This document shows, piece by piece, positions 1-8,396 of a stretch of 64,000 bases of DNA. A program made the translations under genes and the position numbers. Within the stretch, counting starts at the first letter, position 1, and the number at the start of each line of letters is the position of its first letter. The notes under the pieces were generated by a model. That model made no database searches and was not told the origin of the DNA. It saw nothing but the letters and a program-made list of their open reading frames with translations. The DNA is from an uncultured Lachnospiraceae bacterium. Lineage in GTDB: Bacteria > Bacillota > Clostridia > Lachnospirales > Lachnospiraceae. The stretch covers positions 124,001 through 188,000 of the forward strand of contig CAJTPS010000003.1 in NCBI GenBank assembly GCA_910578555.1, written 5' to 3'.

Positions 1-2664
1 TCTCTGTTCAATGAGCGACTGGATTTTCGGGAAAGACTTAACCGGATGGTTCTGTTACTGGCATTCATGGCGGCCATTATCGGTCTGGGCCGCGTGCTTT
101 TAGGGGCGGGATCTGATCTGATGTATGCCCTCGTGCCGATGTGCGTTGTGTCCGGCGTGGCGCTTCATATGGCGGAGGACCGGCAGAATATCAAGAAGGC
201 ATCCTGGCTTCTTGTCATTGCATCGAATGTAATCCTGTTTCCAGCGGTCTTTATCTTAAGCGGCGGCGTGGACAGCGGTACGCCGGTCTGGTTCGTGCTG
301 GGACTGGTCTACATATTCCTGCTGTTTGACGGCAGGGAGGCGGCGGTTGCGCTGGGAATCTCTCTGACATCATTTTTGATCACATATTTTGTCGCTTATA
401 AGAATCCCGGTATGATACCGGCGGCAAGCCGTTCGTATAGCTTTATGGATTCGTATATTACCATGGTGGTGGTGAGCTGTTTCGTCGGCGTCCTGATGAA
501 GATCCAGTTTCTGACATATAATAAGGAGCGGATGCTGGCGGAGAAACAGAAGGCGGAGATCGAGCAGATCGCCCGTTCCAAGGACACTTTCTTCGCGAAT
601 ATGAGTCATGAGATCCGCACACCGATCAATACGATTATCGGATTAAATGAGATGATCCTGCGGGAGGATATCTCCGATGAAATAGCAGAGAATGCCATCA
701 ATATTCAGAATGCCAGCAAGATGCTGCTGACGACCATCAATGATATTCTGGATCTGTCAAAATTAGAGTCAGGTAAGATGGAGATCGTACCGGCGCAGTA
801 TGAGGTCAGTTCCATGTTCAGCGACCTGGTGAATCTGATCTGGATTCGTGCCCACGAGAAGGAACTGGAGTTCAAGGTGGATATTGATCATGAGATTCCC
901 TCGATGCTCTACGGTGACGAAGTGCGGATCAAGCAGGTCATCACCAACATGTTGACTAATGCAGTCAAGTACACACAGAGCGGCTCTGTTACGCTGACGG
1001 CCAAGGGAGAGCGGGTCGCCGCGGATCAGATCATGCTGCGGATCTCCGTGACGGATACCGGTATGGGAATCCGGAAGGAAAGTCTGGATGATCTGTTCAG
1101 TTCTTTCAAACGTGTGGATGAGGGAGATAACCGACACATTGAGGGTACCGGTCTGGGGCTGAATATTTCCAGACAGCTGATTGAAATGATGGGCGGCAGG
1201 ATCTATGTGGACAGCGTGTATCATAAAGGTTCCACTTTTACAATAGAAGTCAGACAGCGTATCGTTAATGTAAGGCCGATCGGCATCATTAATTTTGCGG
1301 CGCAGAAGCAGCTCAATTATCGTGCGAAATACAAGCAGAGCTTCACAGCGCCGGATGCCAGAGTGCTGGTAGTGGACGATAACGATATGAACCGTATGGT
1401 AGCGATCAAACTGCTGCGCGGTACGGGAATCCAGGTCGATACGGCGCAGAGCGGCAGGGAATGTCTGCAGCGGACGGCGGAAAACCTGTACCATGTCATA
1501 CTGATGGATCATATGATGCCGGAGATGGACGGGGAAGAGACGATGAAAGCCGTGCGCGCCCAGACGAAGGGGTTCTGCCAGAAGGTGCCGATCGTTGCGC
1601 TGACCGCCAATGTTATGACGAATGCGGAGCAGGTGTATCAGAACATGGGATTTGACGGCTATCTTGCCAAACCGATCAACGCCGCGCTGCTGGAGGCAAG
1701 TCTCCTCAAGTATCTGCCGGAGGAACTGGTAGAGTACACGGCACAGGCGGACAATAACGGGGAGGAAGGGGAAGGTACGATCAATCGTGTGACCAGCGTG
1801 CGCAAGCGCAAGGTTGCCATCACGGCGGACTGCATCTGTGATCTGCCAAAGGATCTGCTGGAGAAATATCAGATCGGACTGATGTACTGCTATGTCCATA
1901 CCAGGGAAGGGCGGTTCTGCGATCTCTTCGAGGTGTCTTCCGACAGTCTGCTGAATTATCTGCAGACAGAAGGCAACTACGCGTATTCCTCGACGGCAGA
2001 CCCGGCGGAGTATGAATATTTCTTCGCGGATAACTTAGAGCGGGCACAGCATGTGATCCATATTACGGCAACCGCGGACTTAAGCGGCGCGTATCCGAAT
2101 GCAAAGCAGGCCAGCAAGAGCTTTGGCAATGTTACGATATATGATTCCAATCATATCAGCAGCGGGCACGGGCTCGTGGTTCTGTACGCCGCTTATCTTG
2201 CGGAGGAGGGTAAGGATGTACAGGAGATCTGTGAGGCGCTGGATGAATATAAAGAGATGGTGAACTCTAATTTCTTAGTGCCCAGTACGGACGTGCTCTG
2301 CCGTAACGGCAAGGTCAGCAATGCGGTTCATAAGGTCTGCAGTGTACTGAATCTGCATCCCGTACTCCACATGTCACAGAACGAACTGAAACTGTGGAAG
2401 ATCGGGACAGGCAGTATGAAAAATGCACAGAGAAGATATGTGAAACAGCTTTTGCAGCACAGCAAACAGATTGATACAAGGATATTGTTCCTAACCTATG
2501 CGGGCTGCACGGTGCATCAGGTGGAGGAGATACTGCAGGAAGTGGATAAGTATGTGCACTTCGATAAGATTATCACGCAGAAAGCTTCCGCTACCGTGTC
2601 CAGCAACTGCGGCGTGGGTGTGTTCGGACTGATGTTTGTGAAGAAGAAGGATAAAGAGGAATAG
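1..2664 (+). CDS. Hybrid sensor histidine kinase / response regulator with C-terminal DegV domain (5' partial)
   Basis: The frame is open from base 1, and the residues before the first ATG (base 46) continue a plausible protein, so the true start lies upstream; 887 residues are visible. Counting from the Met at 46: membrane segments fill about 1-155, a HisKA domain has its phospho-His at 188 (SHEIRTP), then comes a HATPase with GTGLGL, a receiver (VLVVDDND; phospho-Asp in ILMDHMMPEMDG) at about 445-565, and from about 590 a complete DegV-type domain (ITADCICDLP, STADPAEYEYFF, ITATADLSGAYPN, ending near VSSNCGVGVFG). The role is a membrane sensor with internal phosphorelay. DegV domains bind fatty acids in Firmicutes (established), so lipid input or output is an inference. 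The kinase architecture is secure; the DegV fusion is unusual and in one uninterrupted frame. Confidence 0.9.
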   Translation, partial: SLFNERLDFRERLNRMVLLLAFMAAIIGLGRVLLGAGSDLMYALVPMCVVSGVALHMAEDRQNIKKASWLLVIASNVILFPAVFILSGGVDSGTPVWFVLGLVYIFLLFDGREAAVALGISLTSFLITYFVAYKNPGMIPAASRSYSFMDSYITMVVVSCFVGVLMKIQFLTYNKERMLAEKQKAEIEQIARSKDTFFANMSHEIRTPINTIIGLNEMILREDISDEIAENAINIQNASKMLLTTINDILDLSKLESGKMEIVPAQYEVSSMFSDLVNLIWIRAHEKELEFKVDIDHEIPSMLYGDEVRIKQVITNMLTNAVKYTQSGSVTLTAKGERVAADQIMLRISVTDTGMGIRKESLDDLFSSFKRVDEGDNRHIEGTGLGLNISRQLIEMMGGRIYVDSVYHKGSTFTIEVRQRIVNVRPIGIINFAAQKQLNYRAKYKQSFTAPDARVLVVDDNDMNRMVAIKLLRGTGIQVDTAQSGRECLQRTAENLYHVILMDHMMPEMDGEETMKAVRAQTKGFCQKVPIVALTANVMTNAEQVYQNMGFDGYLAKPINAALLEASLLKYLPEELVEYTAQADNNGEEGEGTINRVTSVRKRKVAITADCICDLPKDLLEKYQIGLMYCYVHTREGRFCDLFEVSSDSLLNYLQTEGNYAYSSTADPAEYEYFFADNLERAQHVIHITATADLSGAYPNAKQASKSFGNVTIYDSNHISSGHGLVVLYAAYLAEEGKDVQEICEALDEYKEMVNSNFLVPSTDVLCRNGKVSNAVHKVCSVLNLHPVLHMSQNELKLWKIGTGSMKNAQRRYVKQLLQHSKQIDTRILFLTYAGCTVHQVEEILQEVDKYVHFDKIITQKASATVSSNCGVGVFGLMFVKKKDKEE

Positions 2665-2707
2665 ACGTCGCGAATACGATAAAACAGTGGATTTTTCAAT
2701 GTGTATT

Positions 2708-2716
2708 TGATATAAT
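2708..2716 (+). promoter_or_regulatory. Extended -10 promoter before the FapA/HD-GYP genes
   Basis: TGATATAAT is a perfect extended -10 element (TG-n-TATAAT) lying between the kinase stop and the next start. The -35 position, near TGGATT at 2688, is weak, which is common for extended -10 promoters. Confidence 0.5.
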
Positions 2717-2799
2717 ATATAAAATGCGCACATATTTTTCAAAAGAACTTGGAAATTTTATGTAAGAAGAGACAGCGCGGGCGGCATTGGGGTGTGGAT

Positions 2800-4959
2800 A
2801 TGGATGATTTGAATTTGAATACAGAGAAGCAGGAACTGCATTTTCCTATGATGGAAAATGATGCATATCAGAGAGCGCAGAATCAGGAGATCCGGCTTGG
2901 CAGAGAAGAGGGGCTGGATGTATCCCTGTATTCCGATCCGCAATATAACTGGCTGCAGATGGAGCAGATTCGTCTGGGTCTTAAGGATAAGCTGGATGTG
3001 TCCGTCTATGCCCATCCTGCGTATAATTACGAGACAATGCGGCAGATCAGGCTTTCGCTTTACTCGCAGGTAGATTTGATTCCTTATCTTCAAAGAGGAT
3101 TTGCAGATGATGATCTGGAAGAAATCAGAGTCGCGCTGCTGAATAAACTCCCCATTGATCAATGGATACAGGATGACATGTGCGCGCCGCAGATTCATGA
3201 AATACGGATCGGGTTGTACGAGAATCTGGATATTTCCGTTTATGCCGATATTAAGTATAACTGGATGCAGATGCAGGAGATTCGTCTGGGACTGGAAAAG
3301 AAGCTGAATGTGTCTCTCTATACAAACAATCTGTTCAATCACGCACAGATGCGGGAGATCCGTCTGGGACTGGAAGCGGGAATCGATGTGTCTTCCTACG
3401 GAAAGCTGCTCTATTCCGCTACGGATATGAAAGAAAAACGTCAGGATCACATTAACAAAAAGAGAACCGGCACCGTGGAGCCGGCAGAAGAAAGTATCAT
3501 AAAGGAAATAGAGAACACAGTGCAAAAAGCGGCGGCCGGAAATCTCGACAAAGAGAAGGAGAACGGCAAAGACAGGAAATCGATCGCCGATTCCTTCAGA
3601 AAATGCGAGTTTTCTATATCTATAGAAGAGAACGGCAATAAAGCATATGTTTATATCCCGTGGATGCCGGGCAATACGGTCAAAGAAGAAGATATCTATC
3701 GTGATTTAGAGAGAAGAGAAATTGTTTACGGTATCAAAACGGAAGCCATAACCGATCTCATCAGGAAGAAGCGTTTAAACGAGAAAATCCTGATTGCAGA
3801 GGGCATTCCGGCTGTGCGGGGCAAGGACGGCTGGTTTGAATGGTTTGTCAGACTTGATCTGCCCCGTATTCCCGCGCCGCTGCCGGACGGAAGCGTTGAT
3901 TATGTCAATATAGAAGCTTTTGAAATGGTGGATGAAGGGGAGAAGATTGCGGTATATCACCGGGCTGAGGAAGGCAGTGACGGGAAGAATATATACGGTG
4001 AAATGATACATGCTGAAAAAGGAGTGGACAAAAAGCAGCTGAGAGGGATCGGGTTTACGATCGAACAGGACGGCACTGTTTATAGATCCAAACTCAACGG
4101 AAAATTTGAGTTTACAGGCGGGCGTATCATCATCTCAAATATGCTGATGGTAAGAGAAGATGTAACTGCCGTCACCGGTAAACTTGAGGTGGAAGGGTCC
4201 GTATATGTTATCGGCAGCATTTACTCCGGCGGCTATATCAAAGCGACCGGAGATATTATCATTGAGCATAATGTGGAATCCGGACGGCTGATTGCCGGCG
4301 GGAATGTCATGGTCAAGAAGGGAAGCTGTTCTAAGAACGACTGCTATATCGATGCAGGCGGCGAAGTTTCAGGAAGCTTCTTCGAGGCTGCCAATATCAA
4401 TGCGGGCGGCAATGTCAAGGCCAACTATATTATGAACAGTAAGATCAATTCAATGGGCAGGGTTATCGTGTCCGGAAGCAAAGGGGTTCTTCTGGGCGGT
4501 ACGATCAGCGCGGTAAAGGGTGTGGACACCTATAATCTCGGTAACCGGCTGCATATTAAGACGGTTCTGGATATCGGGAGAAACGAACTGTACGAAAAGG
4601 CGCAGGCGGAATATGCCGAAACCAGAGAACAACTCCTGAGTGATTTAGAGGCGCTTGAGAAAGAATGGAATAAAGCGGTGTGGATGGTTTCTGCCGGTAA
4701 AGAAGTACCGGAAGAGATACAGCATAAACTTCATGGCGCGATCGAAGTACAGACCCAGAAACTGGCGGAACTGGACGGCGAGGCTTCTAAGCTGGCGAAT
4801 CTCACGGAGCAGCTCACGAAGGAGCCGATTTGTGTCAGAGGAAAGGCATATGAAGGCAGTGTAATCATTATTAACGGTATTAAATATACGCTGACAGCTG
4901 AAATGCGCAGGGTAGTTTTCAAACTACGGAACAAACAGGTTGTGATGGTTGCGCTGTAA
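2800..4959 (+). CDS. DUF342/FapA-family protein with N-terminal 26-residue repeats
   Basis: A 719-residue protein. ATG 2800 is preferred because GGGGTG lies just upstream; an in-frame TTG at 2749 lacks a ribosome site. Residues about 20-205 are seven tandem repeats of roughly 26 residues with the core QM-x-EIRLGLE-x-x-LDVSxY. A charged linker follows, then the DUF342/FapA region (about 260-600) with many short glycine-rich strands typical of its beta-helix, and a coiled-coil stretch (about 615-680). FapA proteins are linked to flagellar assembly or polar localisation in some bacteria, but no flagellar gene is present here, so function is open. The next gene is a receiver/HD-GYP protein 26 bp downstream, probably in the same operon. 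A paralogue without the repeats is at 36390. Confidence 0.8.
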   Translation: MDDLNLNTEKQELHFPMMENDAYQRAQNQEIRLGREEGLDVSLYSDPQYNWLQMEQIRLGLKDKLDVSVYAHPAYNYETMRQIRLSLYSQVDLIPYLQRGFADDDLEEIRVALLNKLPIDQWIQDDMCAPQIHEIRIGLYENLDISVYADIKYNWMQMQEIRLGLEKKLNVSLYTNNLFNHAQMREIRLGLEAGIDVSSYGKLLYSATDMKEKRQDHINKKRTGTVEPAEESIIKEIENTVQKAAAGNLDKEKENGKDRKSIADSFRKCEFSISIEENGNKAYVYIPWMPGNTVKEEDIYRDLERREIVYGIKTEAITDLIRKKRLNEKILIAEGIPAVRGKDGWFEWFVRLDLPRIPAPLPDGSVDYVNIEAFEMVDEGEKIAVYHRAEEGSDGKNIYGEMIHAEKGVDKKQLRGIGFTIEQDGTVYRSKLNGKFEFTGGRIIISNMLMVREDVTAVTGKLEVEGSVYVIGSIYSGGYIKATGDIIIEHNVESGRLIAGGNVMVKKGSCSKNDCYIDAGGEVSGSFFEAANINAGGNVKANYIMNSKINSMGRVIVSGSKGVLLGGTISAVKGVDTYNLGNRLHIKTVLDIGRNELYEKAQAEYAETREQLLSDLEALEKEWNKAVWMVSAGKEVPEEIQHKLHGAIEVQTQKLAELDGEASKLANLTEQLTKEPICVRGKAYEGSVIIINGIKYTLTAEMRRVVFKLRNKQVVMVAL

Positions 4960-4985
4960 TAATCTATAGAAAGTATGGGATAATC

Positions 4986-6086
4986 ATGAAACGTGACACA
5001 ATATTGATTTTTGAAGATAACGCAATAGACCGCTCTATTCTGGCTGAACTGTTTCGGCCGGAGTATCAGATTCTGGAAGCGGAAAACGGTAAACAGGGAA
5101 TAGAGCTTTTAAACAGTCATATCGGTTCGATTGCTATTGTTCTGTTAGATAATATTATGCCTGTAATGGATGGCTTTACGGTGCTGGAGCATTTAAAAGA
5201 AAAAAATATTCCAAGCAAAATACCGTTCATCATGATTACGGGCGAGGATTCCCACGAACTGGAGAGAAAGGGCTATGAGTATGGAATCGTAAGTTACATC
5301 AAGAAACCGTATCAGCCTGATGTCGTAAAGCAGGTGGTTCGCAATGCCGTGGGCTGGTTTTCATATAAGATGCAGCTGGAGTTAATGGTGAAAAAACAAA
5401 ACATTAATATCCAGAAGCAGAACAGCGTATTGCGGCAGCAGGCCAAGAAGTTAAACCACGTAAATGAGATTCTGATCGATACTCTGAGTAATATTGTGGA
5501 GTTCAGAAATATGGAATCGAAGCAGCACATTAAAAGAATCCGTGAGTATTCTTTGTGCCTGGGTAAGAGTGTCATGAAACTGTATCCGGAGTATGAACTG
5601 ACACCGGAGAAGCTGATACAGATCGGCTGGGCATCTTCACTCCATGATATCGGTAAAATTGCGATTCCGGACACGATTATACTAAAGCCTGCCAAGCTGA
5701 CGGCGGATGAATTTGAACTGATCAAGTCTCACACCACGAAGGGGGCGGAGATCATACACAACAGAGTCCGGCTGAATGACAGAGCGATTTTCGACTATGC
5801 GTATGATATTGCAAGACATCATCATGAGAAATACGACGGCAACGGTTATCCGGACGGATTAAAAGGAGACGAAATCAGCATAGCGGCACAGATTGTTTCG
5901 CTGGTGGATGTGTATGACGCACTTACATCAAAGAGGGTCTATAAGGTAGCGTATGAATCGGACAGGGCTTATCAGATGATTCTCAATGGACACAGCGGAG
6001 CGTTTTCACCGAAACTTCTGAAAGCGTTTGCGGAAGTAAAACCGGGATTTGAAAGCTTACTGGCAGCATATCGTGATGAAGATTAA
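4986..6086 (+). CDS. Response regulator with HD-GYP domain (probable cyclic-di-GMP phosphodiesterase)
   Basis: 366 residues. The N-terminal receiver (1-120) has FEDN acidic residues and phospho-Asp55 (VLLDNIMPVMDG); a coiled-coil linker runs about 125-165; the C-terminal HD-GYP domain carries the HD pair at 220-221 (LHDIGKIAIPD), HHHEKYDGNGYPDGL and DVYDAL. HD-GYP domains hydrolyse cyclic-di-GMP (established), and the GYP triplet is intact, so activity is likely. It has no DNA-binding domain. It follows the FapA gene by 26 bp and probably forms the output of a sensor kinase, possibly the DegV-fused kinase upstream (inference). Confidence 0.9.
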   Translation: MKRDTILIFEDNAIDRSILAELFRPEYQILEAENGKQGIELLNSHIGSIAIVLLDNIMPVMDGFTVLEHLKEKNIPSKIPFIMITGEDSHELERKGYEYGIVSYIKKPYQPDVVKQVVRNAVGWFSYKMQLELMVKKQNINIQKQNSVLRQQAKKLNHVNEILIDTLSNIVEFRNMESKQHIKRIREYSLCLGKSVMKLYPEYELTPEKLIQIGWASSLHDIGKIAIPDTIILKPAKLTADEFELIKSHTTKGAEIIHNRVRLNDRAIFDYAYDIARHHHEKYDGNGYPDGLKGDEISIAAQIVSLVDVYDALTSKRVYKVAYESDRAYQMILNGHSGAFSPKLLKAFAEVKPGFESLLAAYRDED

Positions 6087-6214
6087 CGGTAATATATCAT
6101 ACAGCAGGACGGATTGTGGGGAGAATGCAATTTGTCCTGTTTGTTTTCTGCATGTTATATGTAGAAGAAAGAATATTGGATCAGGACAGATACATACGGA
6201 AAAGGCAGGAACAG

Positions 6215-6724
6215 ATGGAGAAATTCAAGAACAGATTCAAGAAAGATATACAGAGATTGTGCGAGACATTAGAGATGGCGGTTGCAGTGATCGTGCTGGC
6301 AGGTATCGTGATGACGATCTTCAGCCTGTTAAGCGATTTCGAGATTTTTCATGCCATGCTGGGAGATACGGCGGAATTTAAGCCTTTTCTGGAGGATATC
6401 TTCGTGATCGTGATCGGTATTGAGTTTCTGCAGATGCTGTGCAGACCGAACTCGGATAATGTCATGGAAGTGTTGATTTTCCTGGTGGCGCGTCATATGA
6501 TTATCGGCGACACAACGCCGATGGAGGATTTTATATCGGTGATCAGTGTCGGACTGCTCTGTGTACTGCGCAGATATCTGCATGTGACGAAGGAAAAGGA
6601 GCGGGAGAAAGAAAAGAGCGCTGGCGGAGATGGCGCTGATAAAGGAAAAGATGTAAGAGAGGCCTGTGATATAGAAGAGAACGCCGGAAAAAATGGTGCC
6701 GGCAGGGGAAAAGAGCGTGCCTGA
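6215..6724 (+). CDS. PsiE-like (phosphate-starvation-inducible E family) membrane protein
   Basis: 169 residues if started at ATG 6215, which has AAGGCAGGA upstream; the open frame extends back to a GTG at 6116 without a good ribosome site. Four hydrophobic segments (about 22-45, 62-80, 90-108 and 112-130) with the spacing of the PsiE family are followed by a highly charged KEREKEK-rich cytoplasmic tail of about 40 residues. The molecular function of PsiE-like proteins is unknown. It lies 128 bp after the HD-GYP gene on the same strand. Confidence 0.65.
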   Translation: MEKFKNRFKKDIQRLCETLEMAVAVIVLAGIVMTIFSLLSDFEIFHAMLGDTAEFKPFLEDIFVIVIGIEFLQMLCRPNSDNVMEVLIFLVARHMIIGDTTPMEDFISVISVGLLCVLRRYLHVTKEKEREKEKSAGGDGADKGKDVREACDIEENAGKNGAGRGKERA

Positions 6725-6806
6725 GAGTACATACAGGGTAAGGCACGCGGACAGAGGACAGATCCGGAAGGTTAGATGGAAAGTGTGTACGAAAGTGAGG
6801 CATGAT

Positions 6807-8291
6807 ATGGTCAGCAGTGTATTGGGTAAGGCAAGAAAATATGAAGAAGAGAGGGAAGGGCGGCCGGAGAACGGAGCAAAACCGGCTTTTCATCTGCGCA
6901 CACGGGTGGGCTGGATGAATGATCCGAACGGGTTTTCCTATTATAACGGAGAATATCATTTATTTTATCAGTACTATCCGTATGCTTCCCAATGGGGACC
7001 GATGCATTGGGGACATGCAGTCAGTACGGATCTGCTGCATTGGAGACATCTGCCGACGGCACTTGCACCGGATACGGATTATGACAAAGCCGGGTGCTTC
7101 TCCGGCAGTGCGGCCGAACTGGCGGACGGAAGACATCTGCTGCTGTACACGGGGGTATATAAAGAGAGACAGCCGGACGATACCTTGCGGGATATTCAGA
7201 TCCAGTGCGTCGCAGTGGGAGACGGAATCGAGTATGAGAAGTATGCCGGTAATCCTGTGCTCACACAGAAGGATCTGCCGGAAGACGGGAGCAGATTCGA
7301 CTTCCGGGACCCTAAGATATGGAGGAAACCGGACGGCACTTACCGCTGTGTCATAGGCAACTGTACTGAAGAGGGAGACGGCAGAGTCCTCCTCTATAGC
7401 AGTCCGGACGGCTTCCGGTGGAAGTATGACAAGATACTGGTGGTGAACAATAAGCGTTTTGGCAGGATGTGGGAGTGCCCTGATTTCTTCACGCTCGATG
7501 GTAAAGGGGTGTTGATCGTGAGCCCGACGGAGATGCTGCAGCAGGGGTCTGAATACCAGAGCGGTAACGGGACGCTGTGCCTGATCGGTTCCTATGATGA
7601 TGAGACGGATACCTTTATGGAAGAGCGGGATCAGGCGATCGACTACGGGATTGATTTCTATGCGCCGCAGACGGTTCTTGCGCCGGACGGCAGACGCATC
7701 ATGATTGGCTGGATGCAGAACTGGGATACGTGCAGCACCTATACACCGGACGGAGCGTGGTTCGGACAGATGAGCCTGCCAAGGGAACTCACCATTCAAA
7801 ACGGCCGTCTCTATCAGCGACCGGTAAGAGAGCTGGAAGATATGCGCGGTGAAGCAGTGCACCATGAGCATGTGTTTTTTACGGATGAGATCAGGCTTGC
7901 GGGCGTCGAAGGACGTAAAGTAGATATGGAGCTTGCGATCCGGCCGGCAGATACGGAGAATATCTATCATAAATTTGCGATGCGGTTCGCCCAGAGTGAT
8001 ATACATCACACGTCTGTCAGCTTTAGACCGCATGAGTCAATCGTCGAGATCGACAGGCGGTTTGCCGGCTCCAGAAGAGCTATTCTGCATCAGCAAAGCT
8101 GCCGTGTGAACCATCGGGACGGCAGCATTAAGCTGCGGATCATTCTGGATAAATTCAGCGTCGAAGTCTTCGTGAACGACGGAGAGCATGTGCTTACCGC
8201 GACGTTGTACACAGATCTTGCGGCGGAAGGGATCTCCTTCTATGCCGACGGGGAAGTGGTGATGGATGTGGTGAAGTACGCGCTGCGGTGA
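6807..8291 (+). CDS. GH32 sucrose-6-phosphate hydrolase / beta-fructofuranosidase
   Basis: 494 residues; ATG 6807 is chosen because AAAGTGAGG precedes it and because only about 35 residues then precede the WMNDPNG motif. The three GH32 landmarks are present: WMNDPNG (nucleophile Asp39), FRDPKIW (transition-state stabiliser) and ECPDFF (acid/base Glu), followed by a C-terminal beta-sandwich. There is no signal peptide, so it acts in the cytoplasm on imported beta-fructosides, either phosphorylated or not. It is separate from the fructan locus at 16-24 kb, and no transporter adjoins it. A hairpin terminator downstream separates it from the convergent ABC permease. Confidence 0.92.
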   Translation: MVSSVLGKARKYEEEREGRPENGAKPAFHLRTRVGWMNDPNGFSYYNGEYHLFYQYYPYASQWGPMHWGHAVSTDLLHWRHLPTALAPDTDYDKAGCFSGSAAELADGRHLLLYTGVYKERQPDDTLRDIQIQCVAVGDGIEYEKYAGNPVLTQKDLPEDGSRFDFRDPKIWRKPDGTYRCVIGNCTEEGDGRVLLYSSPDGFRWKYDKILVVNNKRFGRMWECPDFFTLDGKGVLIVSPTEMLQQGSEYQSGNGTLCLIGSYDDETDTFMEERDQAIDYGIDFYAPQTVLAPDGRRIMIGWMQNWDTCSTYTPDGAWFGQMSLPRELTIQNGRLYQRPVRELEDMRGEAVHHEHVFFTDEIRLAGVEGRKVDMELAIRPADTENIYHKFAMRFAQSDIHHTSVSFRPHESIVEIDRRFAGSRRAILHQQSCRVNHRDGSIKLRIILDKFSVEVFVNDGEHVLTATLYTDLAAEGISFYADGEVVMDVVKYALR

Positions 8292-8346
8292 TAGATTCTG
8301 AGAGGTATACAATGGTGGCGGAATGACCGCGTCATATGAAAGGTAT

Positions 8347-8387
8347 AAAGAACGGATCGGCAAAGGTGACTGCCTGTCCGTTCTTTT
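8347..8387. terminator. Bidirectional hairpin terminator between convergent genes
   Basis: AAAGAACGGA plus CGGCA pairs with TGCC plus TCCGTTCTTT across an 8-nt loop and is flanked by A-rich and T-rich arms, so it can terminate both the GH32 gene and the oppositely oriented permease gene. Confidence 0.75.
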
Positions 8388-8396
8388 CGTATGCCG

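Noticed and set aside
769..1899. 376-codon open frame on the minus strand
   Set aside because: It lies fully inside the kinase-DegV gene, has His/Arg-rich composition typical of an antisense frame and no family resemblance.
6960..8033. 357-codon minus-strand frame inside the GH32 gene
   Set aside because: The plus-strand frame carries all GH32 motifs; the antisense product has no recognisable domain.
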